This document shows, piece by piece, positions 18,391-26,621 of a stretch of 64,000 nt of DNA. Made by a program: the position numbers and the translations under genes. How positions within the stretch are numbered: the stretch's first letter is position 1; each line of letters starts with the position of its first letter. Under the pieces are notes generated by a model, which did not search any database, was not told the origin of the DNA, and was given only the letters and a program-made list of their open reading frames with translations. The DNA is from an uncultured Clostridia bacterium (GTDB taxonomy: Bacteria > Bacillota > Clostridia > Oscillospirales > Ruminococcaceae): assembly GCA_947629905.1 (NCBI GenBank), contig CANRFM010000002.1:87736-151735 (forward strand), given 5' to 3'.

Positions 18391-19764
18391 ATGAAACACA
18401 CGGACATCAAGGACATTCTGAACGGGCAGTACACGGGGCAGAAAGTGACCGTCTGCGGATGGGTGCGCACGTCCCGCAATTCCAAGACGATGGCGTTTAT
18501 GGCGCTCAACGACGGCACAAGCCTGCCGCACCTGCAAATCGTCATCGACAAGGCATCGGGCATCGCCTACGAAGAGGCAATGCCGCTCGGCACATCCCTC
18601 AAGGTGGAGGGTACAGTCGTAGCCGGGCAGAACGGCACCCCGGAGATCAACGCCGAGCAGATCACGGTGCTGGGCGTTTGTCCCCCGGAGTACCCCCTCC
18701 AGAAAAAGCGGCACACGCTGGAATTTCTGCGTACCATGCCACATCTTCGGGGGCGGACGAATACGTTCAATGCCGTCATGCGGGTGCGTTCCGTGTTAGC
18801 ATCGGCGATCCACCGGTATTTTCAGGAGCGGAATTATGTCTATGTCAATACGCCCCTCATCACCGGAAGCGACTGCGAGGGCGCAGGGGAAATGTTTCAG
18901 GTGACAACGATCGGCTATGCACCGGACGGAGTATATAAGGATGCGGACAGCTATTATGCGGCGGATTTCTTTGGCAAGCGTGCGGGGCTGAGTGTTTCGG
19001 GACAGTTAGAGGGCGAGGTTGCTGCCATGGCAATGGGCAAAATCTACACCTTCGGACCGAGTTTCCGTGCCGAAAACAGCAACACCCCCAAGCATTTGGC
19101 GGAATTTTGGCACGTCGAGCCGGAGATCGCCTTCGCCGAACTGCCGGATGTGATTGAGATCGCCGAAGATATGCTCAAGCACGTGATCCGGACGGTACTG
19201 GACACCTGCAAGGAGGAAATGGCATTCTTTGACCAGCATTTTGAAAAGGGTCTCGTGGAACGCCTTGAGGAGCTGATTTCCCATGATTTCGCCGTCTGCG
19301 ACTACACGGAAGCTATCCGCCTGCTGAAAGAATCCGGCGAGGATTTCCAGTACCCGGTAGAATGGGGCTGCGACCTCCAGACCGAGCATGAGCGCTATAT
19401 TTCGGAGAAAGTGTTTAAGCGTGCGACATTTGTCACAAATTACCCGAAAGAGATCAAGTCTTTCTACATGAAGCTCAACCCCGACGGCAAGACCGTGGCA
19501 GCCGTTGACCTGCTTGTGCCGGGTGTCGGTGAGATCATCGGCGGCAGCGAACGGGAAGCGGACTATGAAAAGCTTGTGGCAGCCATGCAGGCTCGTGGGA
19601 TGAACATGGAACCCTATGCCGATTATCTGGATCTGCGGCGGTTTGGTTCTGTGCCGCACGGGGGCTTCGGGCTGGGATTTGAGCGGCTGATCATGTACGT
19701 GACCGGCGTGTCCAATATCCGTGATGTCATTCTGTTCCCAAGGGCAGCAGGCTCTATCCGATAA
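18391..19764 (+). CDS. asnS: Asparaginyl-tRNA synthetase
   Basis: The start at 18391 follows AGAAAGGATGG after the T-box terminator; the longer frame from 18235 would begin inside the leader. The 457-residue class II synthetase has an N-terminal OB-fold for the anticodon (about 15-100) and a catalytic domain with motif 2 (FRAENSNTPKHLAEFWHVEPE) and motif 3 (GFGLGFERLIMYV). AsnRS rather than AspRS is supported by the AAC T-box and the adjacent asnA. Confidence 0.96.
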   Translation: MKHTDIKDILNGQYTGQKVTVCGWVRTSRNSKTMAFMALNDGTSLPHLQIVIDKASGIAYEEAMPLGTSLKVEGTVVAGQNGTPEINAEQITVLGVCPPEYPLQKKRHTLEFLRTMPHLRGRTNTFNAVMRVRSVLASAIHRYFQERNYVYVNTPLITGSDCEGAGEMFQVTTIGYAPDGVYKDADSYYAADFFGKRAGLSVSGQLEGEVAAMAMGKIYTFGPSFRAENSNTPKHLAEFWHVEPEIAFAELPDVIEIAEDMLKHVIRTVLDTCKEEMAFFDQHFEKGLVERLEELISHDFAVCDYTEAIRLLKESGEDFQYPVEWGCDLQTEHERYISEKVFKRATFVTNYPKEIKSFYMKLNPDGKTVAAVDLLVPGVGEIIGGSEREADYEKLVAAMQARGMNMEPYADYLDLRRFGSVPHGGFGLGFERLIMYVTGVSNIRDVILFPRAAGSIR

Positions 19765-19785
19765 ATTTCAGAAAGGAAGATCACT

Positions 19786-20799
19786 ATGGCGAAATCACTG
19801 TATATCCCGGAGGGCTACACTTCTGCCCTCTCCCTGCGTGAAACGCAGCACGCAATCAAGTATATCAAGGATCTGTTTCAGCAGACACTGTCCTTTGCCT
19901 TGACACTGGACAGAGTGACCGCACCGCTCATCGTGGAAAAGGGCAATGGCATCAATGACGACCTCAACGGCGTGGAGCGCAAGGTCGATTTTACGATCAA
20001 GGAAATTGACGGCAGAGAGGGAGAAGTCGTGCAGTCCCTTGCCAAGTGGAAGCGCATGGCGCTCTATCGTTACGGCTACCGTCCGGGAGAGGGTATTTAT
20101 ACGGACATGAATGCCATCCGCCGGGATGATGATACGGACAATCTGCATTCGATTTTTGTAGACCAGTGGGACTGGGAGAAAGTCATCACCCGTGACCAGC
20201 GGAATGTGGATTTCCTGAAAGAGACGGTGAAGTCCATTGTCAAGGCAATTGTCTTTACCAAGCGCAAGGTCGGCTTGCGTTATCCGGTACTGAATGCCCC
20301 AATGGTGGATACGCCCTACTTCATCACGTCGCAGGAACTGGAAGACCAGTACCCCGACAAGACCCCCAAGGAACGGGAAAACCTCATCTGCAAGGAGCAT
20401 GGCACGGTATTCATTATGCAGATCGGCGGGAAATTGGCAAGCGGACAGCGCCATGACGGACGGGCACCGGATTATGATGACTGGGCGCTGAACGGCGACC
20501 TGTTCTTCTGGGATGTGACTTTGGGGTGTGCGATCGAGATCTCGTCTATGGGCATCCGGGTCGATGAAAAATCGCTTCAGGCGCAGCTTGCGGAGCTTGA
20601 CCTGCTGGAGCGCAACCAGTTTGACTTTCACAAGAAGATCATGGACGGCACACTGCCGCTCTCCATTGGCGGCGGCATCGGGCAATCCCGGCTGTGTATG
20701 CTGCTGCTCGAAAAGGCACATATCGGCGAAGTACAGGCTTCCCTCTGGCCGGAGGAAATTGTTTCCGGGTGTGCGGCAGCAGGTGTGACACTGCTCTGA
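19786..20799 (+). CDS. asnA: Aspartate-ammonia ligase (asparagine synthetase A)
   Basis: The 337-residue protein matches AsnA length and motifs: a class II synthetase-like fold with VEKGNGINDDLNGVERKVDF near 46, the SLAKWKRMAL block near 84, and a glycine-rich GGGIGQSRLCMLLL near 290. It makes asparagine from aspartate, ammonia and ATP. It follows asnS by 21 bases, so one Asn T-box controls both making asparagine and loading it. The start is set by GAAAGGAAG. Confidence 0.96.
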   Translation: MAKSLYIPEGYTSALSLRETQHAIKYIKDLFQQTLSFALTLDRVTAPLIVEKGNGINDDLNGVERKVDFTIKEIDGREGEVVQSLAKWKRMALYRYGYRPGEGIYTDMNAIRRDDDTDNLHSIFVDQWDWEKVITRDQRNVDFLKETVKSIVKAIVFTKRKVGLRYPVLNAPMVDTPYFITSQELEDQYPDKTPKERENLICKEHGTVFIMQIGGKLASGQRHDGRAPDYDDWALNGDLFFWDVTLGCAIEISSMGIRVDEKSLQAQLAELDLLERNQFDFHKKIMDGTLPLSIGGGIGQSRLCMLLLEKAHIGEVQASLWPEEIVSGCAAAGVTLL

Positions 20800-20859
20800 T
20801 TTCATGCTATAAACAGGACGACCCGGAAAAAGGATATTTCAAGGCAAGGAGTGACAACA

Positions 20860-21273
20860 ATGCATATTTGTACCGGACAATACCGCTATCTGCTGTGCAT
20901 CTACCGGCTGCAAAAGGAGAAAAAACACATCCGCTGTGTGGACATTGCCACCGATCTTGGCGTGACACGCCCCAGTGTCAGCAAAATGATGAAGTGCATG
21001 GTGCGCATGGAACTTGTCGAGCCGGAATACTGCGAAGCGGTACGCCTTACCCCGCAGGGCTTTGCGCTTGCGGAACAGCTGAATGAGAATTACGACCTGA
21101 CCTATGCATTTTTCCGGCGCATTTTACGTTTGCCGCCTGCGGATGCCAAGGAGCATACCTTTCTGTTCCTGTCGGATTTCCCGGATGCGACCGTCCGGAA
21201 ACTGGGCAGCCTTACCAGCCGTAGCCTTGAACTGGCACGGCGCAAAAACAGCGGTGTACCATCCGGTTCGTAG
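20860..21273 (+). CDS. DtxR/MntR-type metal-dependent regulator
   Basis: The ATG at 20860 has AAGGAG at good spacing, better than the GTG at 20851 that overlaps that site. The 137-residue protein has a winged helix-turn-helix (IRCVDIATDLGVTRPSVSKMMKCM, about 24-48) and a helical dimerisation region typical of DtxR/MntR proteins, but no SH3-like C-terminal domain. It probably senses Fe2+ or Mn2+. The next gene is an iron-transport-associated small protein, which fits iron control. The last residues (KNSGVPSGS) look unconserved. Confidence 0.78.
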   Translation: MHICTGQYRYLLCIYRLQKEKKHIRCVDIATDLGVTRPSVSKMMKCMVRMELVEPEYCEAVRLTPQGFALAEQLNENYDLTYAFFRRILRLPPADAKEHTFLFLSDFPDATVRKLGSLTSRSLELARRKNSGVPSGS

Positions 21274-21308
21274 GCTTTGTACAGAATGCCGAAAATGTTT
21301 CCGCCCTC

Positions 21309-21337
21309 TTGACAAATTGGCTTTGTTGTGTTAGACT
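21309..21337 (+). promoter_or_regulatory. Promoter of the FeoB-associated gene
   Basis: TTGACA (21309-21314), 17-base spacer, TAGACT (21332-21337). It lies between the metal regulator and the Cys-rich gene. A binding site for the regulator cannot be defined by eye. Confidence 0.7.
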
Positions 21338-21417
21338 AATGATTGAAAGATAGCTGATATGCAACAAATTCACTTGATTTAATAAGCATAAGCTAACCAA
21401 TGTGAGGAGGCATTGTC

Positions 21418-21603
21418 ATGGGAACATGGATCGTAGCAGGGATCTTGCTTGTCATTGTGTGCTGCATTGTGCGGTACCTTGTCCGGCAGTGGAAAGCGGG
21501 ACACGGCTTCTGCGTGGGCGGAGACTGCAAGCACTGCGGACACTGCACGCCGGAAACGGGATGTTCCGGAAACTGCGCATCCTGCAAGGGCTGTAAGAAA
21601 TAG
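21418..21603 (+). CDS. FeoB-associated Cys-rich membrane protein
   Basis: The 61-residue protein has one N-terminal membrane segment (TWIVAGILLVIVCCIVRYLV) and a Cys-rich tail with CKHCGHC and CSGNCASCKGC. This is the layout of the small FeoB-associated family, usually encoded after feoAB. No feoA or feoB lies in this window. It may bind iron at the inner face of the membrane. The start is set by GAGGAGG. Confidence 0.85.
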   Translation: MGTWIVAGILLVIVCCIVRYLVRQWKAGHGFCVGGDCKHCGHCTPETGCSGNCASCKGCKK

Positions 21604-21608
21604 ACAGC

Positions 21609-21649
21609 GGCTGCGTAACCAATCGGTTATGCAGCCCTTGCTTTTTTTC
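21609..21649 (+). terminator. Rho-independent terminator
   Basis: A 12-bp stem (GGCTGCGTAACC/GGTTATGCAGCC) with a 4-base loop and CTTTTTTT tail follows the Cys-rich gene. Its tail overlaps the next promoter. Confidence 0.88.
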
Positions 21650-21666
21650 GGGATTTGTGGTATGAT
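21638..21666 (+). promoter_or_regulatory. Promoter of the sigma-factor gene
   Basis: TTGCTT (21638-21643), 17-base spacer, TATGAT (21661-21666), partly inside the preceding terminator. Confidence 0.6.
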
Positions 21667-21709
21667 AAAAGCAGACAGCAACGGAATGCGCAAACACGGA
21701 GGGATGACG

Positions 21710-22171
21710 ATGAAGAAATCTGTGCTGGACACTATCATACAGGAGCAATATCCGCATATTCTGAAATACTGCTGCAAGTGTCTGCATGGGGATATTCACG
21801 CTGCGCAGGACTGCACGCAGGAGGTGTTTTTGCTGCTTTACCGGAAAATTCATTCGCTTGACATGACAAAGGACATTCGCCCGTGGCTTTACCGTTCGGC
21901 TGACCGGGTGGTGAAAGCCTATCTGCGCAAGAATCCTGCCCCGATTGAGACGGATGCAGAGCCGGAAACGGCTGATTTGACGGACATTCCGGAAAGTGTG
22001 TTTGACGTTCTGAGCCAAGAGGAACGGGAACTGGTGGATGCCTACTATAGCAAGGAAGATAAACAGCAGATCGCAGAGGAAAAGGGTATCACGCTGCAAT
22101 CGCTTTATGTCACAATGGCAAGAATCAAGAAAAAGCTGCGCAAGGCTTTGGACGATTCTAACAAAATTTAG
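21710..22171 (+). CDS. ECF-type sigma-70 family RNA polymerase sigma factor
   Basis: The start at 21710 follows GGAGG at 7-base spacing; longer in-frame starts lack a site. The 153-residue protein has region 2 (YPHILKYCCKCLHGDIHAAQDCTQEVFLLLYRKI-like, residues 13-46) and region 4 (LSQEERELVDAYYSKEDKQQIAEEKGI, residues 103-140). The downstream DUF4367 membrane protein is its likely anti-sigma partner. The target genes are unknown; the next gene is a dockerin-LRR surface protein. Confidence 0.85.
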   Translation: MKKSVLDTIIQEQYPHILKYCCKCLHGDIHAAQDCTQEVFLLLYRKIHSLDMTKDIRPWLYRSADRVVKAYLRKNPAPIETDAEPETADLTDIPESVFDVLSQEERELVDAYYSKEDKQQIAEEKGITLQSLYVTMARIKKKLRKALDDSNKI

Positions 22172-22272
22172 GTATTGAAATTGGGCAAACATACAAAGTT
22201 TATGTTCTGCTGTTAAGAAACAGGGGTATTTCCGACAGTACTAAATAGAAAGCCGTGTGAGGGGGCATGGAT

Positions 22273-23079
22273 ATGAAAGAAAATTATGCACATCTGATTT
22301 CTGACCGTTTTGAACAGGATTCGCTCCGGGAAGTGGAGGCATTGCTCGATGCGGAACTGGCAAAGCCGGAAAAGGAAAGGAACTATGACAAGATCGAGGA
22401 ACTGACAGATGCCTATGCCTGCCTTGCTGCGAATGAGGAACAGCTCGAAAAGGCAGCAGAACAGGGGTGGGCGGATTTGCAGGAAAAGCACCCTCGTGCA
22501 GGAAAAACACGTCCGGCTGTGAGAATGCGGCTAATGCTTACAGCGGGAATTGCAGCCGTTTTGCTCTTTGCAGCGAATGCGTTTACAGTATCGGCATTGG
22601 ATATGTCGCTTTATTCTGTCATTGTGAAAATATCCAATGAGGGCTTTTCGGTGGACTTTACCCCTGACCCCTTGGAACTGGAAACGTCCCCCGATGACCC
22701 CTATGGTATCCGGACAGCTTGTGCAGAACACGGAATCGAGGTGGAAGCGCCGACCTATATCCCGGAGGGGTTTGTGCTGGTAAATATGGACTATTCGGAT
22801 CTAACTTCATGGGATTCGATCTGTTTTTGGTTTCAAAAAGGTGACAGGACAATAAGCTTTGGCTATAGAAAGTATGTCTACAATGATGGTACTACTGCAC
22901 AAATACCATGTGATGATTTCAACCTGACAGAAGTAGACATCAACGGAAAGCCGGGCATTGTGTCCAAAGAGGACGGACAATACACATTAGTCTATATGGA
23001 CGATATGTTGGAAACGATTGTTGCGACAACGCATCTTGATTATGATGAGTGTGATAAAATTGTAAATTCCCTGAAATAG
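22273..23079 (+). CDS. DUF4367-domain membrane protein, probable anti-sigma partner
   Basis: Two start codons are possible; ATG at 22273 has better spacing to GAGGGGG than that at 22267. The 268-residue protein has a cytoplasmic helical N-terminus (about 1-75), one membrane segment near 88-108 and an extracytoplasmic domain with the DUF4367 pattern (APTYIPEGFVLVNMDYSD, near 160). It follows the ECF sigma gene by about 100 bases, so it may hold that sigma factor at the membrane. No zinc-binding HxxxCxxC anti-sigma motif is seen. Confidence 0.75.
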   Translation: MKENYAHLISDRFEQDSLREVEALLDAELAKPEKERNYDKIEELTDAYACLAANEEQLEKAAEQGWADLQEKHPRAGKTRPAVRMRLMLTAGIAAVLLFAANAFTVSALDMSLYSVIVKISNEGFSVDFTPDPLELETSPDDPYGIRTACAEHGIEVEAPTYIPEGFVLVNMDYSDLTSWDSICFWFQKGDRTISFGYRKYVYNDGTTAQIPCDDFNLTEVDINGKPGIVSKEDGQYTLVYMDDMLETIVATTHLDYDECDKIVNSLK

Positions 23080-23101
23080 GCAAAAAAATTTGGAAAAACA
23101 C

Positions 23102-23129
23102 TTGACATTTTCTTTTTTTGTGATATACT
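23102..23129 (+). promoter_or_regulatory. Promoter of the dockerin-LRR protein gene
   Basis: TTGACA (23102-23107), 16-base spacer, TATACT (23124-23129). A leader of about 135 bases follows with a small stem (CGGACAGTGTCC); no known riboswitch is recognised in it. Confidence 0.75.
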
Positions 23130-23270
23130 TTACATAAGAGAAAAAACGGCTTGGCTTAGGGATTTCCCGGACAGTGTCCAGAAAGGAAGGTGTCCCCGAT
23201 GGGTCAGAAAATCTGAGCGGATGAGACTTAGACTTACAATGCTTATGTTTTTTGAGAAGGAGGAATTTCT

Positions 23271-25043
23271 ATGAAAAAATCGTACAGGAAAATCGTGGCA
23301 TTTTTCACAAGTGCAGCTCTGTTGGGGCTGATCCCGGCAAGTTCTGTTTCTGCGATGCAGTTTGATGAGAACGGGGAAATAGTGGGGGACATTGATGTCG
23401 TGATCGGTGTGGATGCGGAAAGCGGTCTGTATGCGCTGAACAATGGCTGTGTCATTTCGGATTCTGAGGTCAAAGCGTACTCCCTCAATGCTGACCCGCT
23501 GCAATATGGCGATGTGCTGTACGTCTATGCCAGCTCGATAGAACCGATAGTACCGGGCAGATATGTCCTTGATGACACCAGTGAAGTGGAATGTCTCAGC
23601 AGGGCAGAGGAATATTATGCTGATCAGTTCAAGGAACTGACTGTGACGGAAAAAGTGGGCGGTTCGCTGCGGTTGCAGGATGCTGAGGGGACAGAATTTG
23701 TTTACTTAGACTATGCAAAAATGGATGAAGAAAACGGTTATGATTTCGCTTCCCCGATAGAACTGGATGCCATTGCGGTCGGTGACACGGTCTGCGGTGC
23801 TGTGTCGTACAGCGAATACAATTCCAACCATGTGCTTTATCTCAAACCGGAACAGACGGTTACAGCCGTGAAATCCCTTGCAGAGGAAAACGACGGTACA
23901 TTCACGCAGGATGGTGTGATTTACAGCATCTTCCCGGAAGAGCAGGAAGTCTGGGCAACGGGGATTGCGGATACACGTGCTGCACAAATTTCCATTCCGG
24001 CAGAAATTGATGGCTTGCCTGTGGTATATGCGCTTGACGAAACCGCCTATAAAAATACAGCACTGCAAGAAATTACCGTTGCCGACGGTGTGAGCGGGGT
24101 AAGCAGTGTGGATGGCGTTCTGTTCAATGCTGACGGTTCGGAACTGCTGTTTTGTCCCCGCACGCTGACGGGTGGTTATACCATTCCGGAGGGGACGAAA
24201 GAGGTCGGTTCTTATGCGTTTATGAACTGTGCGGAATTGACAGAACTGACGATCCCGGAGAGCGTACAGGTTTTGGGAAATGCTTTTTGCAGCGGGTGTG
24301 AGGCACTCACGAAAATCAATGGGGCGCTTTCGGCTTGCGGGGATTTCCGGTTAGCAACACCCCAATTGACAGATCTGAACATTGCGGAAGGTGAAAATTT
24401 CGGTTCTTTCCAACTCACGGCAGAGGCACTGCAAACGCTGACATTCCCGGAAACTGTGAGATTTTCAAAATTCTGTCTGTCGGATGCACAGGTTACGGAT
24501 TTAGAACCTGTCAACAGCTATGGGGAGATCGATATCACCAATTGTGACGGTCTGGAAAGCCTTGACCTGACATCGGAAAAAGGCTGGGTAGAGCTGACGG
24601 ACAATGCAAATTTAGAGACGGTATCGATCACCAGTGAGCTTGGCTGTGGGGTTTCCCTGAAAAATAATCCCAACCTGAAAGCTGTGTACCTGAATGGTCG
24701 TTTTGACACGTCAAATGCTACAATGCAGCTCCAGATCGAGAATTGCCCGAATGTGAAAGTGTACTGCAGTAAGGAAAGCCATGAGGCGATCAAGTACTGC
24801 CGTGCCGGGAATATTCCTGTGAGACTGACAGATGCCGTGCTTGGCGATATGGATGACAGCGGTACAGTTACACTTGCGGATGTGATCAAGGTCAATCAGA
24901 AACTAATGGGAGCAGAAGGCATCTGGGATAATGATGCTATCTTAGCAGATGTGGACGGCGATGGTACTGTGTCGCCGGCGGATGCGCTGAATATCCTCTG
25001 CTACGTGATCGAGCTGATCGACAGTTTCCCGATCGATGGCTGA
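23271..25043 (+). CDS. Secreted LRR (BspA-like) protein with C-terminal dockerin
   Basis: The 590-residue protein has a signal peptide (cleavage likely after SVSA near 26), an N-terminal beta-rich region to about 220, BspA-type leucine-rich repeats at about 230-500 (for example IPEGTKEVGSYAFMNCAELTELTIPESV), and a dockerin near 520-585 with two Ca-loop repeats (DMDDSGTVTLAD and DVDGDGTVSPAD). It would be secreted and docked onto a cohesin-bearing scaffold. It carries no catalytic domain, so binding or adhesion is more likely than hydrolysis. Its dockerin resembles that of the GH9 enzyme more than those near 61-63 kb. Confidence 0.88.
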   Translation: MKKSYRKIVAFFTSAALLGLIPASSVSAMQFDENGEIVGDIDVVIGVDAESGLYALNNGCVISDSEVKAYSLNADPLQYGDVLYVYASSIEPIVPGRYVLDDTSEVECLSRAEEYYADQFKELTVTEKVGGSLRLQDAEGTEFVYLDYAKMDEENGYDFASPIELDAIAVGDTVCGAVSYSEYNSNHVLYLKPEQTVTAVKSLAEENDGTFTQDGVIYSIFPEEQEVWATGIADTRAAQISIPAEIDGLPVVYALDETAYKNTALQEITVADGVSGVSSVDGVLFNADGSELLFCPRTLTGGYTIPEGTKEVGSYAFMNCAELTELTIPESVQVLGNAFCSGCEALTKINGALSACGDFRLATPQLTDLNIAEGENFGSFQLTAEALQTLTFPETVRFSKFCLSDAQVTDLEPVNSYGEIDITNCDGLESLDLTSEKGWVELTDNANLETVSITSELGCGVSLKNNPNLKAVYLNGRFDTSNATMQLQIENCPNVKVYCSKESHEAIKYCRAGNIPVRLTDAVLGDMDDSGTVTLADVIKVNQKLMGAEGIWDNDAILADVDGDGTVSPADALNILCYVIELIDSFPIDG

Positions 25044-25090
25044 AACATGGCTATCTGAAATATAACAGCAATTTTCCTTTCTTTCCTGAT

Positions 25091-25125
25091 GCTTGCGTCC
25101 CCCTGTGGGGATGCAAGCAGTTTTT
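25091..25125 (+). terminator. Rho-independent terminator
   Basis: A 12-bp stem (GCTTGCGTCCCC/GGGGATGCAAGC) is followed by AGTTTTT, ending the dockerin-LRR gene. Confidence 0.88.
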
Positions 25126-25181
25126 ATGCTGTGGGGATGTGCGGGGTGCGGATGACAAATCAGCCGCCCTGAAAATAAGTC

Positions 25182-25210
25182 TTGCATTTTTCGGCAGAGT
25201 ATGCTATAAT
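25182..25210 (+). promoter_or_regulatory. Promoter of the SPFH/zinc-ribbon module
   Basis: TTGCAT (25182-25187), 17-base spacer ending GTATGC, TATAAT (25205-25210). The 75-base leader contains two small stems but no known regulatory RNA. Confidence 0.78.
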
Positions 25211-25287
25211 GATACTAATACCTGTCGGCAGCGGCAGGGGTAAGGGAACCGGCGGATGCTTCCGCAAAGTATGAAAGGAGCTTAACT

Positions 25288-26616
25288 ATGGGACTTCTCA
25301 AAGCCGTTATCAATGCAGCCAGCAGCACAATGGCTGACCAGTGGAAAGAATTTTTCTACTGCGATTCACTCCCGAATGATGTACTTGTTGTCAAGGGGCG
25401 CAAGCGCACATCGGGCAGATCTTCCAACACCAAGGGTTCGGACAATGTCATCACCAATGGCAGCGGCATTGCTGTTGCAGACGGGCAGTGCATGATCATT
25501 GTCGACAACGGGCGTGTGGTCGAGATCTGTGCTGAACCGGGACAGTATACATATGATATGTCCACCGAGCCGAGCGTTTTCTCCGGCAGTCTGGGCAAGA
25601 GTATTGTTGAGACATTCAAGACGATCGGCAAGCGTGTTGCCTACGGCGGCGACACCGGACATGACCAGCGTGTGTACTATTTCAATACCAAGGAAATGCT
25701 GGACAACCTGTTCGGCACGGTCGATCCGGTGCAGTTCCGGGTCGTGTACCCCGAAATGGGCAAATCCTTTACCGTTGGTGTCAGATGCAACGGACAGTAT
25801 ACCTACCGTATCGAAGATCCGCTGCTGTTCTACACGAATGTCTGCGGCAATGTGACCGACCGCTTCACCCGTGCCGATATTGAACGGCAGCTGAAGTCGG
25901 AATTTCTCAACGTCCTCAATCCTGCCTTTTCCAAGATCTCCGATATGGGTATCCGCTATGACCAACTGCCTGCCCACAACCCGGAGATCACACAGGCAAT
26001 TCAGGAAGCCCTCGATGGTCCATGGCGGCAGAAGCGTGGTCTGAGCCTTAAGAGCGTGACCATCAATTCGGCTACCGTCAGCAAAGAGGACATGGCACGT
26101 ATCCAGAAGTTTGAGGATCTGGCATGGAATACCAACCCGATGAACGCCGCTGCCGTCCTCACCGATGCACAGGCAAAGGCAATGCAGACCGCTGCCGGCA
26201 ATTCCGCAGGGGCAATGATGGGCTTTATGGGGATGAATATGGCACAGCAGCAGGGCGGCGTGAATGCGCAGAACCTGTTCGCTATGGGTATGCAGCAGAT
26301 GCAGCAGAATCAGCAGACACAGCAGAACAACACACAGCCCTCCAATAGCTGGACTTGTACCTGCGGTACAGCGAATACCGGGAAATTCTGTCAGAGCTGC
26401 GGCAAGCCGAAGCCTGCCCCCGCTGCCGATGGCTGGACGTGTGAATGCGGTGCTGTCAACAAGGGGAAATTCTGTCAGGAATGCGGCAAAAAAAAGCCCG
26501 CAGGTGCACCGCTTTACCGGTGTGACAAGTGCGGCTGGCAGCCGGCTGATCCGGCACATCCGCCGAAATTCTGTCCGGAATGCGGCGATGTCTTTGACGA
26601 AAATGACGTACAGTAA
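25288..26616 (+). CDS. SPFH-domain protein with three C-terminal zinc ribbons (YdjI-like)
   Basis: The 442-residue protein has an SPFH (flotillin-like) domain at about 20-280, a Gln/Met-rich linker near 315-350, and three CxC/CxxC zinc ribbons (WTCTCGTANTGKFCQSCG, WTCECGAVNKGKFCQECG, YRCDKCGWQ with FCPECGD). This matches the B. subtilis YdjI type, which is recruited to the membrane by YdjG and YdjH and acts with PspA in envelope stress. The next gene is a YdjG-like zinc-ribbon protein. No pspA or ydjH is adjacent. Start set by GAAAGGAGC. Confidence 0.85.
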   Translation: MGLLKAVINAASSTMADQWKEFFYCDSLPNDVLVVKGRKRTSGRSSNTKGSDNVITNGSGIAVADGQCMIIVDNGRVVEICAEPGQYTYDMSTEPSVFSGSLGKSIVETFKTIGKRVAYGGDTGHDQRVYYFNTKEMLDNLFGTVDPVQFRVVYPEMGKSFTVGVRCNGQYTYRIEDPLLFYTNVCGNVTDRFTRADIERQLKSEFLNVLNPAFSKISDMGIRYDQLPAHNPEITQAIQEALDGPWRQKRGLSLKSVTINSATVSKEDMARIQKFEDLAWNTNPMNAAAVLTDAQAKAMQTAAGNSAGAMMGFMGMNMAQQQGGVNAQNLFAMGMQQMQQNQQTQQNNTQPSNSWTCTCGTANTGKFCQSCGKPKPAPAADGWTCECGAVNKGKFCQECGKKKPAGAPLYRCDKCGWQPADPAHPPKFCPECGDVFDENDVQ

Positions 26617-26621
26617 TTGCC

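Noticed and set aside
23130..23270. Possible riboswitch ahead of the dockerin-LRR gene
   Set aside because: Only one small stem is seen and no conserved motif of a known class could be matched.
25211..25287. Possible structured leader of the SPFH gene
   Set aside because: Two short stems exist but no known regulatory RNA is recognised and no terminator follows.
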